Shown here: positions 1 to 5,373 of the stretch, in pieces
Numbering within the stretch: the first letter of the stretch is position 1
Layout: every line of letters begins with the position of its first letter
Assembly: GCA_029865665.1 (NCBI GenBank)
Contig: JARXAV010000339.1
Coordinates: forward strand, 1-5,373
Direction: 5' to 3'
DNA: 5,373 nucleotides
DNA from: Flectobacillus sp.
GTDB taxonomy: Bacteria; Bacteroidota; Bacteroidia; Cytophagales; Spirosomataceae
Notes under the pieces: model-generated
What the model was told of the DNA's origin: nothing
The model's database searches: none
Seen by the model: the letters and a program-made list of their open reading frames with translations, nothing else
Position numbers and translations under genes: made by a program

Positions 1-244
1 TCGTCGCTTTAGAACAGAACCTGTTCAAGGTATAACGACTTTCTTACGTGCCAATCAGTTTTTATACTTTGGCAATCATGATATTATTTTGATGAAAGTG
101 AATCCCGACTATGCCGCTTTGTATAAAAGCACAGGTTCAACTTCGCAGAATATCAGTACACCACCAAGTACCATCACCAATGGTTTAGGTTTGTTTACAG
201 GAATTAACGCTGATACACTCCATTTTGAGGTAAAACAACGTTAA
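1..244 (+). CDS. C-terminal part of a probable DUF4249-family protein (5' end outside window)
   Basis: This is an open frame from the window edge (first full codon at base 2) to a TAA at 242-244, giving 80 residues with no start inside the window. The sequence reads as a beta-rich C-terminus. Residues 28-41 run ILMKVNPDYAALYK, and near the end is TNGLGLFTG (59-67), followed by an alternating strand ending HFEVKQR. A closing 'N-G-L-G-x-F' element after a tyrosine-rich 'strand then helix' stretch is what I remember from DUF4249 proteins, which are Bacteroidota lipoproteins of unknown function often encoded beside TonB-dependent receptors. The signal peptide, lipobox and any receptor partner would lie upstream and cannot be seen. 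It ends directly before a strong terminator, so it is the last gene of its transcript. That it is coding is fairly sure; the family call is from memory of the motif only. Confidence 0.55.
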   Translation, partial: RRFRTEPVQGITTFLRANQFLYFGNHDIILMKVNPDYAALYKSTGSTSQNISTPPSTITNGLGLFTGINADTLHFEVKQR

Positions 245-247
245 CAC

Positions 248-294
248 AAAAACGGAGACAATGGACTGATTACGTCACATGTCTCCGTTTTTTT
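248..294. terminator. Bidirectional rho-independent terminator between convergent genes
   Basis: A perfect 13-bp inverted repeat, AAAAACGGAGACA (248-260) and TGTCTCCGTTTTT (280-292), encloses a 19-base loop. The + strand copy is followed by a T tract (288-294). The A tract at 248-252 gives the same U-run on the minus strand, so it can stop both the gene ending at 244 and the minus-strand gene whose stop codon is at 318-320. It starts only 4 bases after the upstream stop codon. Confidence 0.9.
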
Positions 295-317
295 ATTATC
301 AAGAAAACTAATTCCTC

Positions 318-791
318 TTATTTTCCGCCAAAATGATAACCAACACCAAACCAAGAACGAATTAGACCGCTTTCTCCATCTGAATTAACATAAGGTGAAA
401 GTTCAAAATTGACACTTACTTTGGGCATCTTATCAAACGGATAAGAACGCATCCCAACAGAAGCTGAGTAGCCTTTCAAAAGTGGTTTATTGTCTAAAGC
501 CGCCGCTACTAGACCTAAGTTTATCCCCCCACCTACATAAATATTCGTATTGCGTGTATATCCTACATTGAGCATCAAAACGGTTTCTGTGTTCAGGGAC
601 GACGTAAATGAATTGGTCTGTACTCTAAAATCTCCCCATAATACCTTTGTAGGATTAGTGGCAACCGATAAAATACTATTCCATGGATAATAACTAATTG
701 CTTGTGCTTGCCCTTTGTTACTGTTTATTACCATTAGCAATCCAACGACTGCCCCTACTAGATAATTAAATCGTTTTTTCATTATATTCAT
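318..791 (-). CDS. Small secreted, probably outer-membrane beta-barrel-like protein of unknown function
   Basis: It encodes 157 residues from the ATG at 791 (MNIMKKRFNYL...) or 154 from the ATG at 782; both give the same signal peptide. The frame stays open to a TTG at 818, but that codon lies inside a -7 promoter box (816-823), so I reject that start. Residues about 4-31 form a Sec signal peptide: a KKR basic end, a hydrophobic core VGAVVGLLMVI, and probable cleavage after GQAQA. The mature part of about 126 residues is rich in alternating polar/hydrophobic stretches and glycine (VLMLNVGYTRN, IYVGGGINLGLV, ASVGMRSYPF, KVSVNFELSPYV) and ends in an aromatic strand, SWFGVGYHFGGK. This resembles a small outer-membrane barrel, although the length suits only a few strands. 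No cysteine lipobox is visible and I recognise no named family. It is monocistronic: its own promoter on one side, a shared terminator on the other. Confidence 0.8.
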   Translation of the reverse strand: MNIMKKRFNYLVGAVVGLLMVINSNKGQAQAISYYPWNSILSVATNPTKVLWGDFRVQTNSFTSSLNTETVLMLNVGYTRNTNIYVGGGINLGLVAAALDNKPLLKGYSASVGMRSYPFDKMPKVSVNFELSPYVNSDGESGLIRSWFGVGYHFGGK

Positions 792-815
792 TTTAGAAAC
801 GGTTACGTTTATTGT

Positions 816-823
816 CAAAGATA
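816..823 (-). promoter_or_regulatory. Bacteroidota -7 promoter box for the minus-strand secreted-protein gene
   Basis: Read on the minus strand this is TATCTTTG, an exact match to the Bacteroidota consensus TAnnTTTG. It sits 24 bases upstream of the ATG at 791, which would give a short leader of roughly 15-20 bases. No clear TTG-type -33 element lies at the usual distance; the nearest sequence, TTTATGG, is weak. The box overlaps the alternative TTG start codon and so argues against it. Confidence 0.55.
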
Positions 824-865
824 ATTAACATCTTTTAGTAGTCCATAAAAAGTGTTAATTCTGTG

Positions 866-873
866 TAACTTTG
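866..873 (+). promoter_or_regulatory. Bacteroidota -7 promoter box for the flippase gene
   Basis: TAACTTTG on the + strand matches TAnnTTTG exactly. It lies 69 bases before the flippase ATG at 943, implying a leader of about 60-65 bases. A good -33 TTG is not visible at the usual spacing. Together with the minus-strand box at 816-823 it makes a divergent promoter pair whose -7 boxes are 42 bases apart. Confidence 0.5.
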
Positions 874-942
874 TAAAAATTAATTTTCTGACCCGACATC
901 CGTCAACGATTTTCTTTTCTGTCGAACCGAATAACAAAAAAT

Positions 943-2460
943 ATGTCTGTTTTAAAAAAATTAGCTGGCGAAACAGCCTCTTACGGCATCAGTACTATCC
1001 TTGGGCGTTCGCTTAACTTCCTACTGGTTTTCATTCATACAGCAGCCTTTGTACCCTCTGAACTTAGTGTCAACGTAAAATTGTACAGCTACGTTGCCGT
1101 AGCCAGTATTCTTTATACCTACGGCATGGAAACCGCCTTTTTTCGCTTTGCTGCCGAAGACAAACATAAGTATTATAACATCATTCAGAGTGCAATTATT
1201 ATTAGCACAGGCGTTTTTTCTGCTATTTTAATCCTTTTCTCCACCCCGATTATCAATGCTCTGGGCTATCCGCACAAAGAATTGCAGTTGATTTGGGTGG
1301 CTCTTATTTTAGCAATAGATGCCATTACGGCCATTCCTTTTGCCTTGTTACGTTTGGAGAAAAAGACCAAAAAGTTCGTTGTTGCCAAAATTAGCAATAT
1401 TTTAATTAACGTTGGGTTAAATGTTTTCTTCCTGTTAGGACTCAAAAAAATAGCCGAAGGCGATTACTTAACCTTCCTTCAACCCTTAGCAAGTTCGCTA
1501 TATGTGCCAAGTATCGGAGCTGGTTATATTTTCCTTGCCAACCTGATTGCCAATGCGGCGTTCTTCTATTTCTTACGTGATGAGTTCAAGGTCTTTCGTT
1601 TTCAATTTAACAAAGAAGTCTTTACAAAATTATGGATTTATGCTTACCCCATGATGATTATGGGTTTTGCGGGTATGGTCAATCAGGTGTTCGACCGAAT
1701 GCTTTTAGAGGAATTTCTCCCAACAGGCTTTTACCCAGGCCGTACCTCGGAAGATGCCCTAGGTATTTACGGAAACGTCTATAAGCTATCTATTTTTATG
1801 GCTTTATCGACCCAAGCCTTTCGTTATGCAGCAGAGCCTTTTTTCTTATCAAAAACAGAGGATAAAAACTCACCCGAAACTCTTGCTTTGGCTACCAAAT
1901 GGTTTGCCATTGTGTGTATTATGATCTGGTTGGGCGTAAGTTTAAATACCGACTGGTTAAAAATCCTGTTCCTTCGTAAAAAGATTTATTGGGAAGGCAT
2001 TAGCGTAGTTCCGATTTTACTTTTGGCAAATTTATTTTTAGGCCTTTACTACAACATTTCCGTTTGGTTTAAGCTCAATAACAAAACCTATTTCGGAACG
2101 TACATCACCATTGCTGGGTTATCCATCACGGTTTTATTGAACATCGTCTTGATTCCTCATTTTGGTTATATGGGCTGTGCCATTGCTTTTTTAACTTCGT
2201 GTTTCACCATGGCAGCCCTTTGTTATTACTTCGGACAAAAATATTATCCTGTTCCCTACCAACTTGGTTCAATTTTTGGATACTTACTTTCGGCAGGCAT
2301 ATTAATTTATTTTTCGGGACAGATAACAATTTCTAACTTATGGTTATCCATCCCATACCACTTTATGCTGATAGGGCTTTATACTTGCGTATTGATTTAT
2401 TTGGAACGACGTACGGTAATTCCTCAAAAAATCAGAACGAAGTATCGTTTTTTAGCCTAA
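943..2460 (+). CDS. Polysaccharide biosynthesis flippase, Wzx-like, MOP superfamily
   Basis: This is a 505-residue inner-membrane protein with about 14 hydrophobic segments (roughly residues 13-33, 46-66, 81-100, 115-136, 146-167, 192-211, 229-249, 275-296, 318-338, 352-374, 386-405, 408-429, 442-458, 466-486), the size and topology of a Wzx/MATE-type exporter. Family-like features are ETAFFRFA (63-70) after the second segment, the basic stretch RLEKKTKKF (137-145) followed by KISNILINVGLN, QVFDRMLL (248-255), QAFRYAAEPFF (291-301), and NIVLIPHFGYMGCAIA (400-415), a pattern typical of these flippases. The expected role is to move an undecaprenyl-linked sugar unit, for O-antigen, capsule or a similar glycan, across the inner membrane; the substrate cannot be read from sequence. 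No glycosyltransferase genes flank it, so it is an orphan flippase rather than part of a polysaccharide cluster here. The ATG follows an A-rich stretch without a Shine-Dalgarno sequence, normal for this phylum. No clear terminator follows. Confidence 0.9.
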   Translation: MSVLKKLAGETASYGISTILGRSLNFLLVFIHTAAFVPSELSVNVKLYSYVAVASILYTYGMETAFFRFAAEDKHKYYNIIQSAIIISTGVFSAILILFSTPIINALGYPHKELQLIWVALILAIDAITAIPFALLRLEKKTKKFVVAKISNILINVGLNVFFLLGLKKIAEGDYLTFLQPLASSLYVPSIGAGYIFLANLIANAAFFYFLRDEFKVFRFQFNKEVFTKLWIYAYPMMIMGFAGMVNQVFDRMLLEEFLPTGFYPGRTSEDALGIYGNVYKLSIFMALSTQAFRYAAEPFFLSKTEDKNSPETLALATKWFAIVCIMIWLGVSLNTDWLKILFLRKKIYWEGISVVPILLLANLFLGLYYNISVWFKLNNKTYFGTYITIAGLSITVLLNIVLIPHFGYMGCAIAFLTSCFTMAALCYYFGQKYYPVPYQLGSIFGYLLSAGILIYFSGQITISNLWLSIPYHFMLIGLYTCVLIYLERRTVIPQKIRTKYRFLA

Positions 2461-2703
2461 TCACAAAAAATAGATACGCCATCCTAAAATTTTATAGAGC
2501 AGTTTTTCAGCTTTGTAAAGATTATTTTAGAACTTTGTATTTTAAAAGAATTCTTGTTTCACGGATTTCAATTTATTCAAAGTCTTGAATATTAGCTACA
2601 TTTTTAGAAAAATCACCTTTTTAAAAAATGATTTCTGTTCACTATTTTGAGAAAATTGTTTTTTCTCGTTTACCAATTGTCAAGTAAAAAATAGCACTTC
2701 ATT
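2461..2703. other. Gene-free AT-rich gap with weak hairpins
   Basis: No credible gene is present. Two AT-rich hairpins occur: one at 2610-2634 (AAATCA pairing with TGATTT, plus an inner T/A run) and a perfect 7-bp one at 2649-2667 (GAGAAAA, loop TTGTT, TTTTCTC). Neither is a classical GC-rich terminator, but one of them may end the flippase transcript weakly or sit in the leader of the gene at 2704. No exact TAnnTTTG box was found; GAACTTTG at 2530-2537 and CAGCTTTG at 2508-2515 keep only the TTTG half. Confidence 0.4.
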
Positions 2704-3033
2704 ATGACAGAATTTCAAATTCGTACGCAAATTGACTCCTTAGAAATAAAGCTAAGGAAAGTTGCGATGCGTTTCTTTGAAATGAAAAGTCAACTGGAAC
2801 AAGCCTTAAAAGAAAATGAAGATTTACGCAAATTGGTAATCGAAACTCAGAAAGAGAACCAAGAATTGCAGAAAAAATTAAACGAACAGGAAAAAAACTT
2901 TAAAAAATCAGATAATTTCACTAAGATTGTATCTGACAATTTAAAAAACACAGGCAACACCGCCGAATTGAAGGAAAGGCTTGACGAATACATAGCTGAA
3001 ATAGAGAAATGTATTAGTCAACTTAGTAATTAG
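2704..3033 (+). CDS. Small coiled-coil protein encoded upstream of zapA, possible division-complex partner
   Basis: It encodes 109 residues, soluble and very rich in Glu, Lys, Gln and Leu, with no signal peptide or membrane segment. Residues about 8-67 show continuous heptad-like spacing (IDSLEIKLRKV, FFEMKSQLEQALKENEDLRKLV, ENQELQKKLNEQE), predicting a long alpha-helical coiled coil. A linker (about 68-84) leads to a second short helix, ELKERLDEYIAEIEKCISQL (88-107). I recall a protein of this form, including the conserved tail helix, as a hypothetical gene near zapA in other Bacteroidota. Its position and coiled-coil nature suggest a ZapA partner, by analogy with the short coiled-coil ZapB of Gammaproteobacteria; this is inference, since coiled coils carry little specific similarity. 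It has its own terminator, so it is probably not in the zapA transcript. The start has no competing upstream in-frame ATG in the nearby leader and lacks a Shine-Dalgarno sequence. Confidence 0.8.
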   Translation: MTEFQIRTQIDSLEIKLRKVAMRFFEMKSQLEQALKENEDLRKLVIETQKENQELQKKLNEQEKNFKKSDNFTKIVSDNLKNTGNTAELKERLDEYIAEIEKCISQLSN

Positions 3034-3078
3034 ATTTTGAATTCTGATAATTTTTTGAGTAATATTTTACCAATATTC

Positions 3079-3111
3079 GCCTCTCTTATTTTTGAAGTAA
3101 AGAGGCTTTTT
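3079..3111 (+). terminator. Rho-independent terminator of the coiled-coil protein gene
   Basis: The stem GCCTCT (3079-3084), a bulged C, and TTA (3086-3088) pairs with TAAAGAGGC (3098-3106). The loop is 3089-3097, and five T follow (3107-3111). It lies 45 bases after the stop codon at 3033 and separates this gene from the non-coding region before zapA. Confidence 0.8.
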
Positions 3112-3149
3112 AAAAGTAATTTTTTGGAATCGTTACTTATCACAGTATC

Positions 3150-3253
3150 ATTAAGTACACCCTATTTTCCAAGTCATACCGAACCCTACTTAGGTAAGTT
3201 TCGTTAATAGATAAATTCTATTTGATTTAGGTACGGAGATAAAGGTACTTAAT
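3150..3253 (+). ncRNA. Foldable non-coding element upstream of zapA, candidate 6S-type RNA
   Basis: The 199 bases between the terminator at 3111 and zapA contain no gene but fold well. A perfect 9-bp helix joins ATTAAGTAC (3150-3158) to GTACTTAAT (3245-3253), enclosing about 86 bases. Inside, TTTCC (3166-3170) can pair with GGAGA (3235-3239, one G-U), TACC (3177-3180) with GGTA (3230-3233), and two local hairpins form: CGAA/TTCG around ACTT-AGGT-AAGT (3180-3203) and AATAGA-TAAAT-TCTATT (3206-3222). Some of these exclude each other at base 3180. A rod closed by a long-range helix, about 105 bases long, next to zapA suits a 6S RNA (ssrS; 'Flavo-1'/6S-Flavo in Bacteroidota), which I recall near zapA. 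I cannot confirm the family consensus. The strand is assumed from the neighbours. The only promoter-like sequence upstream is a degenerate TAATTTTTTG at 3117-3126. A further hairpin, AAACC/GGTTT (3260-3276), follows without a T tract. It could instead be the zapA leader; ends are approximate. Confidence 0.4.
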
Positions 3254-3310
3254 TGCCATAAACCTTGGTCTGGTTTGTAGAAATACTAGTTTTAAGAAAA
3301 ACATATACTA

Positions 3311-3604
3311 ATGTCAGAAAAAATACCTTGCAATATCACAGTAGCTCTTGAGGATTTCAGCTTTTCGGTTGGACGTGAGGAAGAGGAGTTTGTACGCAAG
3401 GCAGCTAAGTTGATTAATGACCGAATGAAATTTTATCAAGAAACGCAGAAAATTGCCGTACCAAAGCGTCTTTTAGCTTTAGTTGCATTGGACTACGTAA
3501 TGGATAACTTAAAATTTGATTCCAAACACACCGAACTCCAAAATACGGTTATGAGTAAAATTTTGGACATGGATGATTTGGTTGACTCTATTCTGGATGC
3601 TTAA
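3311..3604 (+). CDS. zapA: Cell division protein ZapA
   Basis: It encodes 97 residues, matching the short ZapA form usual in Bacteroidota (the E. coli protein is 109). The N-terminal globular part has two beta strands (NITVALEDFSFSV, 8-20) followed by a charged helix, REEEEFVRKAAKLINDRMKFYQ (22-43), the typical 'hairpin plus EEE..RKAA..IN' layout of the family. A second helix, KRLLALVALDYVMDNLKF (52-69), and a short C-terminal coiled coil (about 71-95) complete it. ZapA dimers or tetramers bind FtsZ polymers in the cytoplasm and bundle them at the Z ring. The ATG follows an A-rich leader without a Shine-Dalgarno sequence. rny starts 100 bases downstream with no terminator between, so the two are probably co-transcribed. 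The foldable element at 3150-3253 lies just upstream. Confidence 0.9.
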   Translation: MSEKIPCNITVALEDFSFSVGREEEEFVRKAAKLINDRMKFYQETQKIAVPKRLLALVALDYVMDNLKFDSKHTELQNTVMSKILDMDDLVDSILDA

Positions 3605-3638
3605 AGGCAGCTCCTTCCCTTCTTTTATTGGCACGTCT

Positions 3639-3692
3639 GTTTTAGTTCAATTTTTAACTCTCGTTGATGCTTTAGGTCAACGATACTAAAAC
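3639..3692 (+). promoter_or_regulatory. Nested perfect hairpin in the zapA-rny spacer (rny leader)
   Basis: Two perfect inverted repeats are nested. The outer one, GTTTTAGT (3639-3646) with ACTAAAAC (3685-3692), has 8 bp. The inner one, TCGTTGA (3661-3667) with TCAACGA (3677-3683), has 7 bp and a 9-base loop. On the 3' side only one base separates the two helices, while on the 5' side 14 bases (3647-3660) bulge out. The structure ends 12 bases before the rny ATG and no T tract follows, so it is not a standard terminator. It may control rny translation, mark an RNA processing site between zapA and rny, or protect the rny mRNA 5' end. The pairing is seen directly; the function is inferred. Confidence 0.5.
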
Positions 3693-3704
3693 GATATACA
3701 ACCA

Positions 3705-5285
3705 ATGCTAACAACCATTATTGCCGCAGTAGTAGTCTCTATAGCGGCAGGTATATTTCTAGGAAAAATTCTTTTCGCTAAAAACACGCAAAAGCTAGAA
3801 GACGAAGCCATCGCAAAAGCGGCAGACATCGTTAAAAATGCGGAAGTACAGGCTGAAAATATTAAGAAAGATCGTATTCTCGAAGCGAAAGAAAAGTTCT
3901 TGAAACTCCGTTCTGAATTTGAAGAAGATTCGAATAAGAAAAAGCAAATCTTAATCCAAAACGAGCAAAAACTGAAAGAACGTGAGCGTACAATCCAGCA
4001 GTCGCAGGAACAAAGCAAACGTTTAGAAGCAGATTTGAATGCTCAACGCCAATCTATCACGGCTAAGGAAGAAAACCTCCGCAGAAAAACCGATGAGGTA
4101 GAAAAGAAAAGAGACGAAGCCGAAAAAATGCACGCTTCGCAGGTTTCTCAATTAGAGAAAATTGCTGGTCTTTCGGCAGACGAAGCTCGTCAACAATTAG
4201 TGGATGCTCTTCGTGGAGAAGCGGAAACAAAAGCCTCTTCTATCATCAAAAATACCATTGAGGAAGCGAAACTTACCGCAACGAAAGAAGCGAAAAAAGT
4301 GGTTATCGAAACCATTCAGCGTACGGCAGCAGAAAATGCTATCGAAAACTGTGTGTCTGTATTCAACATCGAATCGGATGATGTGAAAGGTAAAATCATT
4401 GGTCGTGAAGGACGTAACATCCGTGCGTTAGAAGCAGCAACAGGCGTTGAGTTTATTGTAGATGACACCCCAGAAGCAATCATCATTTCTGGTTTTGACC
4501 CTGTTCGTCGTGAAGTTGCTCGTTTATCGCTACACCGTTTAGTACAAGATGGTCGTATTCACCCTGCTCGTATTGAAGAAGTAGTTGCCAAAACGAAAAA
4601 GAACATCGAAGAAGAAGTAATCGAGATTGGCGAACGTACCGTTATCGACTTAGGAATTCACGGTTTACACCCTGAGTTAATCAAAATGGTAGGTCGTATG
4701 CGTTTCCGTTCTTCTTATGGACAAAACTTATTACAACACTCTCGTGAAGTTGCCAAATTAGCGGCTACTATGGCAGCAGAGTTAGGCTTAAATGCGAAGT
4801 TAGCGAAACGTGCAGGTCTATTACACGATATTGGTAAAGTATGGCCAGAAGAAGCAGAACTTCCACACGCTATTTTGGGTATGCAGTTAGCCGAAAAGTA
4901 TAAGGAAAATGCAGAAGTTTGTAATGCCATTGGAGCTCACCACGACGAAATCGAGATGACTTCTATGATTTCACCAATCATTCAAGTATGTGATGCTATC
5001 TCTGGTTCTCGCCCAGGAGCAAGACGTGAAATGATGGAATCGTATATGCGTCGTCTGAAAGAATTAGAAGATATGGCAACTAGCTTTAGTGGTGTGCAGA
5101 AATGTTATGCCATCCAAGCAGGTCGTGAACTACGTGTTTTAGTAGATTCTGAAAATGTATCGGACGAAAAAGCAAGTATGTTATCGTATGATATTTCACA
5201 GAAAATTGAAAAAGAAATGCAATATCCAGGGCAAATCAAAGTAACGGTAATTCGTGAAATGCGTGCTGTAAATTATGCAAAATAA
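3705..5285 (+). CDS. rny: Ribonuclease Y
   Basis: It encodes 526 residues, close to the 520 of Bacillus subtilis RNase Y (YmdA). The domain order is the full canonical one. An N-terminal membrane anchor spans about residues 4-25. A long charged coiled coil covers about 26-205. A KH RNA-binding domain (about 212-280) has the loop [10 protein letters not shown] (231-240, GxxG = G233-G236). An HD domain has H345, the HD pair in LLHDIGK (H374, D375), further metal-ligand candidates H388, H412, H413 and D430, and the signature [10 protein letters not shown] (433-441). The conserved C-terminus [16 protein letters not shown] is intact. All catalytic residues appear present, so it should be active: an endoribonuclease at the inner membrane that starts decay and processing of single-stranded, often 5'-monophosphorylated, mRNAs. 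The ATG at 3705 is supported by the anchor beginning at residue 4. It probably shares a transcript with zapA and has a nested hairpin just before the start. Confidence 0.97.
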   Translation: MLTTIIAAVVVSIAAGIFLGKILFAKNTQKLEDEAIAKAADIVKNAEVQAENIKKDRILEAKEKFLKLRSEFEEDSNKKKQILIQNEQKLKERERTIQQSQEQSKRLEADLNAQRQSITAKEENLRRKTDEVEKKRDEAEKMHASQVSQLEKIAGLSADEARQQLVDALRGEAETKASSIIKNTIEEAKLTATKEAKKVVIETIQRTAAENAIENCVSVFNIESDDVKGKIIGREGRNIRALEAATGVEFIVDDTPEAIIISGFDPVRREVARLSLHRLVQDGRIHPARIEEVVAKTKKNIEEEVIEIGERTVIDLGIHGLHPELIKMVGRMRFRSSYGQNLLQHSREVAKLAATMAAELGLNAKLAKRAGLLHDIGKVWPEEAELPHAILGMQLAEKYKENAEVCNAIGAHHDEIEMTSMISPIIQVCDAISGSRPGARREMMESYMRRLKELEDMATSFSGVQKCYAIQAGRELRVLVDSENVSDEKASMLSYDISQKIEKEMQYPGQIKVTVIREMRAVNYAK

Positions 5286-5314
5286 GATTCCCACGAATCA
5301 ATATCACATACAAC

Positions 5315-5355
5315 AAAAGAAGGTACAGAGTCGTTGATTTTGTACCTTCTTTTTT
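5315..5355 (+). terminator. Rho-independent terminator of rny
   Basis: A perfect 13-bp inverted repeat, AAAAGAAGGTACA (5315-5327) and TGTACCTTCTTTT (5341-5353), has a 13-base loop and a T tract at 5350-5355. It begins 29 bases after the rny stop codon. The A tract on the 5' side means it can also work on the minus strand, so a convergent gene may lie beyond the window; the 18 bases that remain show nothing. Confidence 0.9.
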
Positions 5356-5373
5356 ATTGGGTAGATGGGTTTT

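Noticed and set aside
2340..2588. An 82-codon + strand frame overlapping the end of the flippase gene
   Set aside because: About half lies inside the flippase in another frame and the rest in AT-rich non-coding sequence; the translation looks random, with no family pattern and no promoter.
2628..2687. A 19-codon + strand frame (MISVHYF...) in the gap before the coiled-coil gene
   Set aside because: It is too short to support without conservation, overlaps an AT-rich hairpin, and has no promoter box nearby.
3112..3310. A tRNA gene in the zapA upstream region
   Set aside because: There is no T-loop GTTCRA motif in the right place, no 7-bp acceptor stem and no anticodon arm.
3686..4018. A 110-codon minus-strand frame across the start of rny
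   Set aside because: It is the antisense of the RNase Y anchor and coiled coil. Its Ser/Phe/Cys-rich product is what Glu/Lys-rich coiled-coil codons give when read backwards.
4204..4386. A 60-codon + strand frame inside rny
   Set aside because: It is an out-of-frame Lys/Arg-rich shadow of the well-supported RNase Y coding sequence.
4715..4930. A 71-codon minus-strand frame inside rny
   Set aside because: It is antisense to the HD domain coding region and shows no independent coding signal.
902..5337. TCAACGA / TCGTTGA occurring at about 903, 3661, 3677 and 5331, considered as a dispersed operator
   Set aside because: Two of the four are the arms of one hairpin, one is in a terminator loop, and a 7-base word is expected to recur by chance in a window of this size.
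1..5373. Mobile elements, CRISPR arrays, toxin-antitoxin or defence modules
   Set aside because: No direct-repeat array, transposase or recombinase motif, target duplication, or small paired toxin-like frames were seen on either strand.

Overview
The window looks like an ordinary chromosomal housekeeping stretch from a member of the Bacteroidota, possibly a Cytophagales-type environmental bacterium; the phylum is well supported and the order is a guess. Reasons: AT-rich DNA, no Shine-Dalgarno sequences before the starts, two exact matches to the Bacteroidota -7 promoter element TAnnTTTG, a partial gene resembling the Bacteroidota DUF4249 family, and a coiled-coil gene / zapA / rny neighbourhood that I recall from this phylum.

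Layout. Positions 1-244 hold the last 80 codons of a + strand gene (probable DUF4249 lipoprotein). A strong, apparently bidirectional terminator (248-294) separates it from a convergent minus-strand gene (318-791) for a small secreted, probably outer-membrane beta-barrel-like protein. A divergent promoter region (792-942) carries a TAnnTTTG box on each strand. On the + strand follows a full-length 505-residue MOP-superfamily polysaccharide (Wzx-like) flippase (943-2460). An AT-rich gene-free gap of 243 bases (2461-2703) has only weak hairpins. Then come a 109-residue coiled-coil protein (2704-3033) with its own terminator (3079-3111), a 199-base non-coding stretch with a foldable element closed by a perfect 9-bp long-range helix (3150-3253), zapA (3311-3604), a 100-base spacer with a nested perfect hairpin (3639-3692), and rny (3705-5285), encoding the membrane-anchored endoribonuclease RNase Y, closed by a strong terminator (5315-5355).

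How the genes relate. ZapA stabilises FtsZ bundles at the division site; the coiled-coil protein upstream is a plausible partner, by analogy with ZapB, but that is inference. RNase Y starts mRNA decay at the inner membrane. zapA and rny are probably co-transcribed because no terminator lies between them. The flippase and the secreted protein belong to envelope biology and share only the divergent promoter region.

No new multi-gene system is visible. The items most worth a second look are non-coding: the foldable element before zapA (a candidate 6S-type RNA) and the nested hairpin in the rny leader.
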